Positions 5,731 to 12,170 of a stretch of DNA of 12,200 nucleotides are shown here, piece after piece. The stretch is from CAZHJK01 sp964533275. GTDB taxonomy: Bacteria; Bacillota; Clostridia; Eubacteriales; Garciellaceae. The notes beneath the pieces are model-generated. The model was given only the letters and a program-made list of their open reading frames with translations, was not told the origin of the DNA and searched no databases. Position 1 is the first letter of the stretch; the number at the start of each line of letters is the position of its first letter. Made by a program: the position numbers and the translations under genes. The stretch is from assembly GCA_964533275.1 (NCBI GenBank), contig CAZHJK010000043.1:1-12200 (forward strand). The letters are read 5' to 3'.

Positions 5731-5752
5731 CGGTGAATGAATTCTCTTCTAC
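5731..5752 (-). repeat. Degenerate REP family A just after csrA
   Basis: It keeps the GTAG head, the central AATTCATT and part of the stem, but has substitutions in both arms. It ends 9 bp from the csrA stop codon. With the copies at 5622-5715 it fills most of the csrA-hag gap upstream of the hag promoter. Confidence 0.7.
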
Positions 5753-5761
5753 AATAATGTA

Positions 5762-5980
5762 TTATTTCTTTGGTAAATTAGATAGGATGTCTTTATCTAT
5801 ATTTATTGCATTTTGATTTTCTTGTTTTATGGATTCAAATATTTCTTTACGGTAAATCTTTTTATCCCTAGGTGCTTCTATGCCTATTTTTACTTTTCCA
5901 TCCTCAATACCTAGTACCACTACTTCTATATCTCCATCTATTACTAAACCTTCATCTAGTTTTCTAGTTATCACTAACAT
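5762..5980 (-). CDS. csrA: Carbon storage regulator / translational repressor CsrA
   Basis: CsrA is a homodimeric RNA-binding protein that occludes ribosome sites containing GGA. The 72-residue sequence has the full family pattern: MLVITRK at the start, the central strands with VKIGIEAPRDKKI, and the RNA-binding R44 in YRKEIFESI. The C-terminal extension after residue 55 is typical of Gram-positive CsrA that is bound by FliW. The start ATG follows the fliW stop by 2 bp and its site AAGAGGTG lies within fliW, so the two are translationally linked. The likely target is the hag leader. No clear terminator follows it on the minus strand, only degenerate REP hairpins. Confidence 0.96.
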   Translation of the reverse strand: MLVITRKLDEGLVIDGDIEVVVLGIEDGKVKIGIEAPRDKKIYRKEIFESIKQENQNAINIDKDILSNLPKK

Positions 5981-5982
5981 AT

Positions 5983-6420
5983 CTACACCTCTTCCTTTAT
6001 CTCAACAAGAGGGTGTTTGGTTTGATAATCTTCTTGGGTCAGTATTACTTGTTTTCCCTTTAGATTTTCTATATTTATTACAATTGGTCCTAATAGATTA
6101 GCTGTCATCTTTTTAAAATCCTTAGGAATAGTTACTATATTATATATAAGAACTTGCTCTTTTTTATTAATTCCTAATTCATCCAGGTCACCTTGAGGAA
6201 TGTCGATATCATAATCATGGAAAAAGTCCCAGGGTTGGATTACTAGGAAAGCAACTTCACTTTGCTTAGTGCTTTGTAGACAGTGAAAGACTGGGTTATC
6301 TGGTAAATCAATTAATACATATTCTTTAATTTCCTCAAAGGCTGGTAAGCCCTTTGGAAATGTTATTTTCTTGCTTTCATCAATTTCTATCTCTCCAAAA
6401 TATTTGGTATTTATAATCAT
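5983..6420 (-). CDS. fliW: Flagellar assembly factor FliW
   Basis: FliW binds either flagellin or CsrA. When flagellin is exported, freed FliW takes CsrA off the hag leader, keeping cytoplasmic Hag at a set level. The 145-residue protein has the family landmarks: INTKYFGEIEI (3-13), FPKGLPAFEEIKEYVLIDL (21-39), PVFHCLQS (43-50), FLVIQPWDFFHDY (58-70) and ANLLGPIVIN (107-116). The ribosome site is AGAAGGTGG. It is followed immediately by csrA. Its 5' end and upstream region occur a second time at 6608-6731. It lies 350 bp after flgL, a gap filled by REPs and the duplication; transcription may come from readthrough of flgK-flgL or from a weak promoter at the flgL end. Confidence 0.96.
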   Translation of the reverse strand: MIINTKYFGEIEIDESKKITFPKGLPAFEEIKEYVLIDLPDNPVFHCLQSTKQSEVAFLVIQPWDFFHDYDIDIPQGDLDELGINKKEQVLIYNIVTIPKDFKKMTANLLGPIVINIENLKGKQVILTQEDYQTKHPLVEIKEEV

Positions 6421-6514
6421 TTTTCCACCTTCTTTTTTTGTTTGGTATTTGGGTTTTAGAAATGCTTCGAATGAATTCGAAGCTACTTATGACGGAGAAT
6501 GAATTCTCTTCTAC
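6391..6514 (-). repeat. Direct duplication, copy 1 (fliW 5' end plus REP pair)
   Basis: Gapless match to 6608-6731, offset 217 bp, with about nine mismatches in 124 positions by eye. It spans the first ten codons of fliW, its ribosome site, a conserved AT-rich leader and the B and A palindromes (6465-6486 and 6493-6514, both on the minus strand). Confidence 0.9.
6465..6514 (-). repeat. REP pair A then B, same orientation, in the fliW leader
   Basis: Read on the minus strand, A (6514-6493) is followed by B (6486-6465), both with GTAG first and 6 bp apart. This tandem order differs from the head-to-head pairs near the RAYT gene. These are the only full B copies on the minus strand, with their duplicate at 6682-6703. 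Confidence 0.88.
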
Positions 6515-6530
6515 CTTCTACCTTATATCG

Positions 6531-6607
6531 CATACCAGGATCAAGATCCTTCGTTAAAACTCGGATTACAAAATCATAAATCTAGAACGGGCGGTCAATG
6601 ACCGCCC
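6531..6607. repeat. Spacer between the duplications, with a GC-rich palindrome
   Basis: This 77-bp spacer ends in a perfect 9-bp stem GGGCGGTCA with a 1-nt loop (6589-6607), strikingly GC-rich in this AT-rich window. On the minus strand it is preceded by GGAGAG. A smaller palindrome, GGATCAAGATCC, lies at 6538-6549. Palindromes of the type GTAGGGGCGGTC are common intergenic repeats in Clostridia, so this may be a third REP-like family. Confidence 0.6.
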
Positions 6608-6637
6608 CTCTCCAAAATATTTAGTATTAATGAGCAT
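6608..6637 (-). pseudogene. Truncated 5' fragment of a second fliW
   Basis: On the minus strand ATG at 6637 opens a frame whose first ten codons read MLINTKYFGE, against MIINTKYFGE in fliW, with a matching ribosome site AGAAGGTGAAG. The match stops exactly where the GC-rich palindrome begins; the frame then runs 13 unrelated codons to a TAA at 6568-6566. Of the three changed codons two are synonymous and one is Ile to Leu, which suggests the copy diverged while it still encoded protein. It is therefore a relic of a second fliW gene rather than a fresh copying error. Confidence 0.7.
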
Positions 6638-6731
6638 TTCTTCACCTTCTTTATTTGTTTGGTATTTGGGTTTTAGAAATGCTTCGAATGAATTCGAAGC
6701 TACTTATGAAGGAGAATGAATTCTCCTCTAC
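6608..6731 (-). repeat. Direct duplication, copy 2 (fliW fragment plus REP pair)
   Basis: Partner of 6391-6514. It carries REP B at 6682-6703 and REP A at 6711-6731. Beyond it, on the minus strand, GTAGAAG is repeated twice (6745-6732), whereas copy 1 has only one such unit. Confidence 0.9.
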
Positions 6732-6751
6732 CTTCTACCTTCTACCTTATA

Positions 6752-6778
6752 CCATCGACCTGTTTTATTTCTACCTTA
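6752..6778 (-). promoter_or_regulatory. Weak sigma-28-like promoter overlapping the flgL stop
   Basis: TAAG (6778-6775), 15 bases, then GTCGATGG (6759-6752). Spacing is right but four positions differ from TAAA-N15-GCCGATAT. It could drive the fliW fragment and fliW-csrA; a chance match is quite possible. Confidence 0.25.
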
Positions 6779-7706
6779 GAAAATCCAATAAGCTTGGTTG
6801 CATAATTCTTGCTCCCGTGTTCAAGGATGCTATATATACATTTTCCATCATCATATATTGCATAGATTTCTCTGCTATATCTATATCTTCTGTTTTGGAT
6901 AATAGATCAGTCATATTTAAGGTTTCCCCCTCATTCTTAAACTTGGCTGCTTCTAATCTATTGTATTTTGCTCCTGCTTCGGATCGAATGGAAAGGATAT
7001 TTTCTATATGGTCATCTAATTGTCCTAATAGTTCTCCACCTAGTTTCTCGGTATCTCCCTCTTCTAATGCCGTCATAATATTATTGAGGATTGTAGGTAA
7101 ATCTTCTGTAAGGTCATTATTTTTCCCTTCTGTAATCCAATCACCAGGTACATTAATTTCCATTGTTACATTTTGGGAAATTTCTCTCTTTAGCATCTTT
7201 TTACTACTATTATAATCTGCATCATCGTCGTCAGGTTTATAATTAAGTACATTAGTACCATCAATAATCTCGAAAGGAGGTTCTGTAGTATCCTGACCCC
7301 CAAATATATACCTTCCATCATAGTTGGTATTAGCGATTTGTTCTACTTGTCCAATTAACTGTTCTACTTCATCCTTAATAGCATTTCGGTCAGAATCAGC
7401 TAGTGATCCATTAGCTGCCTTAATAACTAACTCCCTTAGTCTATTCATTACATCCCCCATACTTCCCAGTGCCGAGTCTGTCATATCTACCCAGCCTATG
7501 GAATCTTCAATATTCCTTAAATATTGTTCATTTTGGTTAATAGAAGTATGTAAGGACATAGAACGGGTTACAGCGAAGGGATCATCAGATGGCTTGCTTA
7601 TTTCCTTTCCGGAGGATAATTGGTTTTGATACTTTGACATCTGTGTTAGGTTTCTATTTAAATTATTTAGATAATTATTTAGCATGGTTTTATTGGTTAC
7701 TCTCAT
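6771..7706 (-). CDS. flgL: Flagellar hook-filament junction protein FlgL (HAP3)
   Basis: FlgL is the second junction protein, placed between FlgK and the filament. The 311-residue sequence shows the flagellin-like N-terminus (MRVTNKTMLNNYLNNLNRNL, then QLSSGKEISKPSDDPFA at about 29-45), a GRYIFGGQDTTEPPF motif typical of FlgL near 146-160, and the C-terminal helix leading to QPSLLDFLR. The ATG begins 4 bp after the flgK stop, and its GGGGGT ribosome site overlaps the end of flgK. It should be exported with the help of FlgN and transcribed with flgM-flgN-flgK. No yviE-like gene follows it, unlike the Bacillus cluster. Confidence 0.95.
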   Translation of the reverse strand: MRVTNKTMLNNYLNNLNRNLTQMSKYQNQLSSGKEISKPSDDPFAVTRSMSLHTSINQNEQYLRNIEDSIGWVDMTDSALGSMGDVMNRLRELVIKAANGSLADSDRNAIKDEVEQLIGQVEQIANTNYDGRYIFGGQDTTEPPFEIIDGTNVLNYKPDDDDADYNSSKKMLKREISQNVTMEINVPGDWITEGKNNDLTEDLPTILNNIMTALEEGDTEKLGGELLGQLDDHIENILSIRSEAGAKYNRLEAAKFKNEGETLNMTDLLSKTEDIDIAEKSMQYMMMENVYIASLNTGARIMQPSLLDFLR

Positions 7707-7710
7707 TTAT

Positions 7711-9357
7711 CTATACCCCCATTCCATTTATTAAAGTATCTAGCATCAAGGTTAAGGTAGAAATTACCTTAGAATTTGCTTGGTAGGCATGTTGAAATTG
7801 TACTAAGTTTGCTATTTCTTCATCTAAGGATACCCCTGATATTGAATCTCTTCTTTGAATTAGCTGCCCTGTTAAAGCCCCTTGATTATCTACCATACGA
7901 TTTGCCTGTTGGGTGGATATTCCAAGCTTTGCTACTATATCCTTAAAATAGCTTTCAACGGTTGTACCACCAGACATATTTTCTATGGTCATTGTAGCCT
8001 CATCATATGTAGCTTCAGTTCCATTGCTAATACCTAAAATGTCCAATCGGGCATTTCTAAGCTGAGCGATTGCTAAAGCTCTTTCCCCATCACCCTCTGA
8101 TGAAGGAGGGTATTCCTTGCCTGTATTAATATTACCTACATCATCAATAATATCTTGGTGTATCTTAATATTTTTAGCACTTATGGTATTAATATCGCCT
8201 GTATCATCTGAACCCACAAAAAATGCATTATGACCGTCAAGTTCACTCCCGTCATCCATGTGTATAGTATTTACTGCATATGCTACTGCTTTAGCCAATC
8301 CGTCTAATTCATCTTGATATTTCCCCACTTCATCTATAACTGATTGATAGCCCTTCAATTCTCCATGGGTCATATTAAAGGAAGTCATTTTAGCTGTAGA
8401 AATGTTTTCTAGTTTTCCATCCCATGATTTTTCATTTAATATAACTGCACCTTCTATGTCTTTCCCTTGCTGGAATAATGCTTTAAAATCCTCATATTCA
8501 TCTTTTGACATATTTAGGGTAGTGACCCCATTAATGGAATCTCCACCTCTTACTAAGGTTACATCTGCGCTTCCGTCGGAATTCTCCTCTACATTTCTTA
8601 CTACTGATATTTCCTGGGTAATTTCATTATCCTTCAATGTGCTTAAGAGGGTGTTACCATCACTTTCTATAGTTACTCGTCCATATTTATCCTCTGTACT
8701 TTTAAAATCAACGATATCTGATAACTGGTCCAATAATAAATCCCTTTTATCCATCAAATCGTTAGGTTTTTCATTCTTTATAGTTATTTTAAATATTTGA
8801 TTATTTAGTCCCTGCACTTGGTCTAAGATTGAATGTATATCTAATGCCTTTTTCTCAGCAAGATTAATGCTGTCATTTTTTAAGGTTTCTAGTTGTTCAT
8901 ACATATGGTTTAAGTTATCTGTAAAGGTTAAGGCATTTTCCCTTACAATGGTACGGGCATTTGAGTTTTCTGGTGACTTGCTTAATTCCTGCCAAGAATC
9001 CCACATTCGTCCCATAAGTGTATTTAGTCCTGCATCACTAGGCTCCATAAAAATCATCTCCACCTGTTCTAATACCTCTTGTCTTGCTTTATATTGTCCA
9101 GCTATACTACTTTCATATCTTATTTGTGTATCTAAGTAAGCATCTCTAATGCGAGTTATTGTAGAGACTTGTACCCCTGTGCCCATCATCCCTACTCCAG
9201 GTATAGAGAAGCCTGGTGTAGTTTCTAATTGTACTCTTTGTCTTGAATAGCCCTCAGTATTAGCATTGGTTATATTATGGCTGGTAGTGTTTATTGAATG
9301 TTGTTGTGCAAACATCCCTCTTTTAGCTGTATTAAAAGTAGTAAATATACCTGACAT
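7711..9357 (-). CDS. flgK: Flagellar hook-associated protein FlgK (HAP1)
   Basis: FlgK joins the hook to the filament. The 548-residue protein has the expected N-terminus (GIFTTFNTAKRGMFAQQHSI, then TTSHNITNANTEGYSRQRV at about 24-42), a long central variable region, and the conserved C-terminal rod-type helix with NLVQFQHAYQANSKVI and LMLDTLINGMGV. The start is supported by AGGAAG seven bases before the ATG. It follows flgN by 73 bp; that gap contains an 18-bp tandem repeat and half of a REP. A 14-bp piece identical to the head of REP family A lies in frame at 8592-8579, encoding VEEN and the start of the next codon. Otherwise the gene looks ordinary and intact. Confidence 0.96.
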   Translation of the reverse strand: MSGIFTTFNTAKRGMFAQQHSINTTSHNITNANTEGYSRQRVQLETTPGFSIPGVGMMGTGVQVSTITRIRDAYLDTQIRYESSIAGQYKARQEVLEQVEMIFMEPSDAGLNTLMGRMWDSWQELSKSPENSNARTIVRENALTFTDNLNHMYEQLETLKNDSINLAEKKALDIHSILDQVQGLNNQIFKITIKNEKPNDLMDKRDLLLDQLSDIVDFKSTEDKYGRVTIESDGNTLLSTLKDNEITQEISVVRNVEENSDGSADVTLVRGGDSINGVTTLNMSKDEYEDFKALFQQGKDIEGAVILNEKSWDGKLENISTAKMTSFNMTHGELKGYQSVIDEVGKYQDELDGLAKAVAYAVNTIHMDDGSELDGHNAFFVGSDDTGDINTISAKNIKIHQDIIDDVGNINTGKEYPPSSEGDGERALAIAQLRNARLDILGISNGTEATYDEATMTIENMSGGTTVESYFKDIVAKLGISTQQANRMVDNQGALTGQLIQRRDSISGVSLDEEIANLVQFQHAYQANSKVISTLTLMLDTLINGMGV

Positions 9358-9367
9358 TTTTTCACTT

Positions 9368-9403
9368 CCTTATGTTTATATAATCCCTTATGTTTATATA
9401 ATC
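9368..9403. repeat. 18-bp tandem duplication in the flgK leader
   Basis: Two perfect copies of CCTTATGTTTATATAATC (9368-9385 and 9386-9403). On the minus strand the proximal copy ends in AGG and supplies part of the flgK ribosome site. Confidence 0.85.
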
Positions 9404-9413
9404 ACGGTGATTA

Positions 9414-9427
9414 CGGAGAATGAATTC
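9414..9427 (-). repeat. Half REP of family A between flgN and flgK
   Basis: Fourteen bases matching the 3' half of a family A palindrome; the GTAG head is missing. It lies 3 bp beyond the flgN stop codon and appears to be a truncated or decayed copy. Confidence 0.65.
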
Positions 9428-9430
9428 GAT

Positions 9431-9883
9431 TTATATGGATTGATCTAATACTGAATTACCTTTTCCTGAATTATTTTCAATTTTTCCATTTGCTCCATAG
9501 GATGGTGTATTTTGTTTATTATTACCCCGAAGTATAGATATCATCTGTTGTGAATATTCTAAGGATTGTTGAGTTAAAAATTGATTAGTTTCCTGTAATT
9601 GGGATATTTTTTCCACTAAACTTCGTAGTTCATCAGCTAAAACCTTTAATTCATCGTTTAATAAACCAGCCTCTTCTAATTTATTAATATTTAAATCTGG
9701 AAACATTTCTTTTCGTTTTAACTCCAAATTATCTAATGTATTTATATAATGTTTTTTTTCTTCAACAATCTCCAATAAGCTCTGTGCATCCTCTTTAATA
9801 AGGGCATGCTTTTCTTTTTCTAAACAATCTACTAGGCTCTCCATTAATTCCTTATGCTGAGTAAGGAAGACAATCATTTCCAT
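9431..9883 (-). CDS. flgN: FlgN-family flagellar export chaperone
   Basis: FlgN binds the C-termini of FlgK and FlgL and brings them to the export apparatus. The 150-residue protein is a long helical hairpin (residues 5-112) rich in E, K and L, with LEKEKHALIKEDAQSLLEIVEEKKHYI as the first typical FlgN segment. A low-complexity tail follows, with SYGANGKIENNSGKG ending in SVLDQSI, the usual FlgN C-terminus. Its position between flgM and flgK matches its partners. GGGGGAGG lies upstream of the ATG within the last codons of flgM, and only one base separates the genes, so translation is probably coupled. Confidence 0.9.
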   Translation of the reverse strand: MEMIVFLTQHKELMESLVDCLEKEKHALIKEDAQSLLEIVEEKKHYINTLDNLELKRKEMFPDLNINKLEEAGLLNDELKVLADELRSLVEKISQLQETNQFLTQQSLEYSQQMISILRGNNKQNTPSYGANGKIENNSGKGNSVLDQSI

Positions 9884-9884
9884 A

Positions 9885-10187
9885 TTACTCCTCCCCCTTG
9901 CCTCTTTGTTGATTCATTTTATTTACTATAACCTTTGCCAAATCCTTTGAGGATACCTTGTAAGTACCACTATCTAAAGCCTCTTTTATACGCTCTATTT
10001 TTTCTTGATTCCCTGTTTCAATATCCTTCATCTTTTCGATATACTTTCTAACATCTTTACTTGTCTTTGAGATTTCTATAGTGTCCTTATTAGTTTTAAC
10101 ATTTTCTCTTTTTTCAAATTTATTGTTGCTATTTTTTTTATATAATTGATTTATGAATTGAGAATAATTAGGTCCATTTATCTTCAT
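9885..10187 (-). CDS. flgM: Anti-sigma-28 factor FlgM
   Basis: FlgM holds sigma-28 inactive until it is secreted through the finished hook. I place the start at the ATG at 10187 (100 residues, beginning MKINGPN). The AAGGTGGAG Shine-Dalgarno at 10202-10194 is then correctly spaced, and MKIN is the usual FlgM beginning. The longer frame from the GTG at 10199 would put its start inside that site. Visible features are a disordered, Asn/Lys-rich N-terminal half that includes DTIEIS (35-40), and a C-terminal sigma-binding region (about 62-91) with KIERIKEALDSGTYKVSSKDLAKVIV. It is the first gene of the flgM-flgN-flgK-flgL operon and has a sigma-28 promoter, giving autoregulation. Confidence 0.93.
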   Translation of the reverse strand: MKINGPNYSQFINQLYKKNSNNKFEKRENVKTNKDTIEISKTSKDVRKYIEKMKDIETGNQEKIERIKEALDSGTYKVSSKDLAKVIVNKMNQQRGKGEE

Positions 10188-10223
10188 TTTCATCTCCACC
10201 TTCTTTGTTTTCTTCTATTTGTA

Positions 10224-10250
10224 ATATCGGAAAAATAATAAAATACTTTA
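10224..10250 (-). promoter_or_regulatory. Sigma-28 promoter of the flgM operon
   Basis: On the minus strand TAAA (10250-10247), 15 bases, then TCCGATAT (10231-10224), one change from the SigD consensus. It lies about 37 bp upstream of the flgM ATG. A separate sigma-A promoter is not evident in this AT-rich stretch. Confidence 0.88.
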
Positions 10251-10330
10251 GCAATTTATAAAATTATTATCTATGATTGTATTTTATTTTCTATATTTTT
10301 TCAAATTATTAAATAATTTTTTATCATTAT

Positions 10331-10357
10331 TAAAGGAATTTAGAATTTTGTCGATAT
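10331..10357 (+). promoter_or_regulatory. Sigma-28 promoter of the chemoreceptor gene
   Basis: On the plus strand TAAA (10331-10334), 15 bases, then GTCGATAT (10350-10357), one change from consensus. It diverges from the flgM promoter, leaving about 80 AT-rich bases between the two -35 boxes. No other element is recognisable in the 241-bp region between the genes. Confidence 0.87.
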
Positions 10358-10428
10358 ATTAAACAGAAATAGTAATATTTAAAAATTAATCAAGTCGATT
10401 ATCAAAACAGAAAATGGGGTGAAGTCAA

Positions 10429-12099
10429 TTGGGGAAAATATCGTTTAAAATTATATCCTTGATATCAATGGTAATTTTTGTTTTAATACAATCCATCATT
10501 AATATCTTTGTATTACCAAGAATAGTTGAAACACCAACACAACAACTAATTATATCTTTTATATTATTTGCAGTATTTGGAGTAATTTTAGCGTATTTGC
10601 TAATTAATAGTTTTTTAATAAATATTAGTAAAATTAAAGATGTTATTAGTGAATATGAAAATGGAAATTTTATCAGTGAGGTAGAAAAGACAAAATGGAA
10701 GGAATTAGATATCCTTGCTTCTAGTATAGAAAAGCTTCAGTGGGTTCTAAAGGGCTGGGTATTTCAAGTAATCAATTCCTCCTGTATACTTAATGACTAT
10801 TCAAAGGAATTTGTCTCTTCTGCCAATCTTTCTGCCAATTCCTTTGAGAATATGAAGGAAGGTTTAAATGTCTTAGTTAATAAGTCAATTGATATCGCTG
10901 ATCAAGTAAATCAAAGTGCAGCTTCTACTGAAGAACTTTCTAGCTCTAATAGTTTAGTTGCTGCTACTAGTAATGAAACACTGGATTCGGCACAGAATAT
11001 GAAAGACTTTACACAACAATCAATGGATGTTATCCAAAATTCAATTGAAAGCATTAATAATCTTTCAATACTCTTTGAAAATTCCTCAGAGAATATAACA
11101 CAATTAGTAGAATTGCTTCATGATATAGAAAAAATGTCCAATAGTATAACTGCCATTTCAAAACAAACAAATTTATTATCCCTAAATGCTGCCATAGAGG
11201 CTGCCAGAGCAGGTGAAGCCGGCAAAGGTTTTTCTGTTGTAGCTAAGGAGGTAAGAAATCTTGCTGAAGATAGTCGTGTAACGGCAGGAGAAATAAACCA
11301 ATTAATCAATAGAATTACTGAACAAGCTGATATTACTGTTACAAATATGAATGATGGAATTGAAAGGGTTAAAGAAAATCAAGAAACTGCTAAAGAGGCA
11401 AGACAAAACTTAGACCAAATCTTAGAAAAAATTAAAAACATTTATGAATTGGTTAGTGATATTTCAGGTAATATTAAAGAACAGTCCTTATCTGCAGATT
11501 ATGTTGCCCAAACCACTGAAGAAATAGCAGCATTTTCACAGGATACCAATGAAACAGCAATATCTATTAGTAAAAATGTAAATGAACAATCTAAATATAT
11601 AAAAGAAAATGTTACTATGGCTAAGGGCATTGAAGGTATATTGATACAACTAAATGATTTTACAAAACAATTTGATGAAACCATCGGTATACAACTTATT
11701 AAATTCTGCCATAAATTATCAGATGAAATAGCAGCTGGTAAAATTAATAATGATCTCCTGGTAGAAATTTCTAGCAAAACCGGCGTAACAGAATTTTATA
11801 TAACTGACCCTAATGGTGTGACAACCTATAGTAATAATCCAAATGGTATAGGGTTTACCTTTATTGATGATTCTAATACCCAATCCTATGAATTTTATAA
11901 AATACTTAAGGATCCCTCTTTAGAAGTTATACAGCCTATTTTAAAGAGAGATATTGACGGACAATTCTTTAAATTTGTAGGGATCAGCAGAAAAGATGGT
12001 GGTGGAATTATCCAGGCTGGTTTATCAATAGAGGACATTCAAAACTTTAGAGGAGAAATTGCCCTTGCTCAAATGCACCTTAGTAGTATAAATGCTTAA
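10429..12099 (+). CDS. Methyl-accepting chemotaxis protein with C-terminal sensor-like domain
   Basis: This is a chemoreceptor that would control CheA/CheW and hence flagellar rotation. The 556 residues contain two membrane helices (about 8-30 and 39-63) separated by only about nine polar residues, so there is no extracellular ligand domain. A HAMP-like linker follows (about 64-115), then the long signalling hairpin (about 150-415) with the conserved tip QTNLLSLNAAIEAARAGEAG at 246-265, then GFSVVAKEVRNLAEDS. Residues about 420-545 form an extra globular domain with VTEFYITDPNGVTTYSNN and GGGIIQAGLS, resembling a PAS/Cache-like fold; it should lie in the cytoplasm. Translation starts at TTG with GGGGTGA upstream; the next in-frame ATG (codon 14) would cut the first membrane helix. 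It is expressed from a sigma-28 promoter, with flagella. Confidence 0.9.
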   Translation: MGKISFKIISLISMVIFVLIQSIINIFVLPRIVETPTQQLIISFILFAVFGVILAYLLINSFLINISKIKDVISEYENGNFISEVEKTKWKELDILASSIEKLQWVLKGWVFQVINSSCILNDYSKEFVSSANLSANSFENMKEGLNVLVNKSIDIADQVNQSAASTEELSSSNSLVAATSNETLDSAQNMKDFTQQSMDVIQNSIESINNLSILFENSSENITQLVELLHDIEKMSNSITAISKQTNLLSLNAAIEAARAGEAGKGFSVVAKEVRNLAEDSRVTAGEINQLINRITEQADITVTNMNDGIERVKENQETAKEARQNLDQILEKIKNIYELVSDISGNIKEQSLSADYVAQTTEEIAAFSQDTNETAISISKNVNEQSKYIKENVTMAKGIEGILIQLNDFTKQFDETIGIQLIKFCHKLSDEIAAGKINNDLLVEISSKTGVTEFYITDPNGVTTYSNNPNGIGFTFIDDSNTQSYEFYKILKDPSLEVIQPILKRDIDGQFFKFVGISRKDGGGIIQAGLSIEDIQNFRGEIALAQMHLSSINA

Positions 12100-12143
12100 G
12101 TTTTCAAATATAGATATTGATTTTAATTACAATATAAAACCAG

Positions 12144-12170
12144 AAGGGGGCTGTCGGGAAATAGCCCCTT
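12144..12170. other. Stem-loop downstream of the chemoreceptor gene
   Basis: AAGGGGGCT pairs with AGCCCCTT (one bulged G) around a 10-nt loop, 45 bp after the stop codon. On the plus strand it is followed by a run of A rather than T, so it is not a canonical terminator for this gene. It may be a terminator for a gene beyond the window on the minus strand or a repeat end. Confidence 0.4.

Noticed and set aside
5720..5760. A second SigD-type promoter, since the minus strand has ACCGATAT near 5727-5734.
   Set aside because: No TAAA lies 15 bases upstream, and the region is a degenerate REP just after csrA.
6518..6560. A sigma-28 promoter for fliW using GCGATAT on the minus strand near 6523-6529.
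   Set aside because: The position 15 bases upstream reads AAGG, and the only TAAC is too far away.
7324..9139. Plus-strand open frames opposite flgL and flgK, and similar ones opposite fliD and hag.
   Set aside because: They lie wholly antisense to well-recognised genes, lack ribosome sites and show no family features.
10188..10199. GTG start for flgM, adding four residues.
   Set aside because: This start would overlap the AAGGTGGAG ribosome site, which is properly spaced for the ATG at 10187.
10303..10322. AT-only inverted repeat followed by Ts, as a plus-strand terminator.
   Set aside because: The stem has no GC pair, no plus-strand gene ends before it, and it lies just upstream of the chemoreceptor promoter.
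12144..12170. End of an insertion sequence, because GGGGCTGTC is found at some IS ends.
   Set aside because: No transposase or second end is visible before the window stops, so this cannot be supported.
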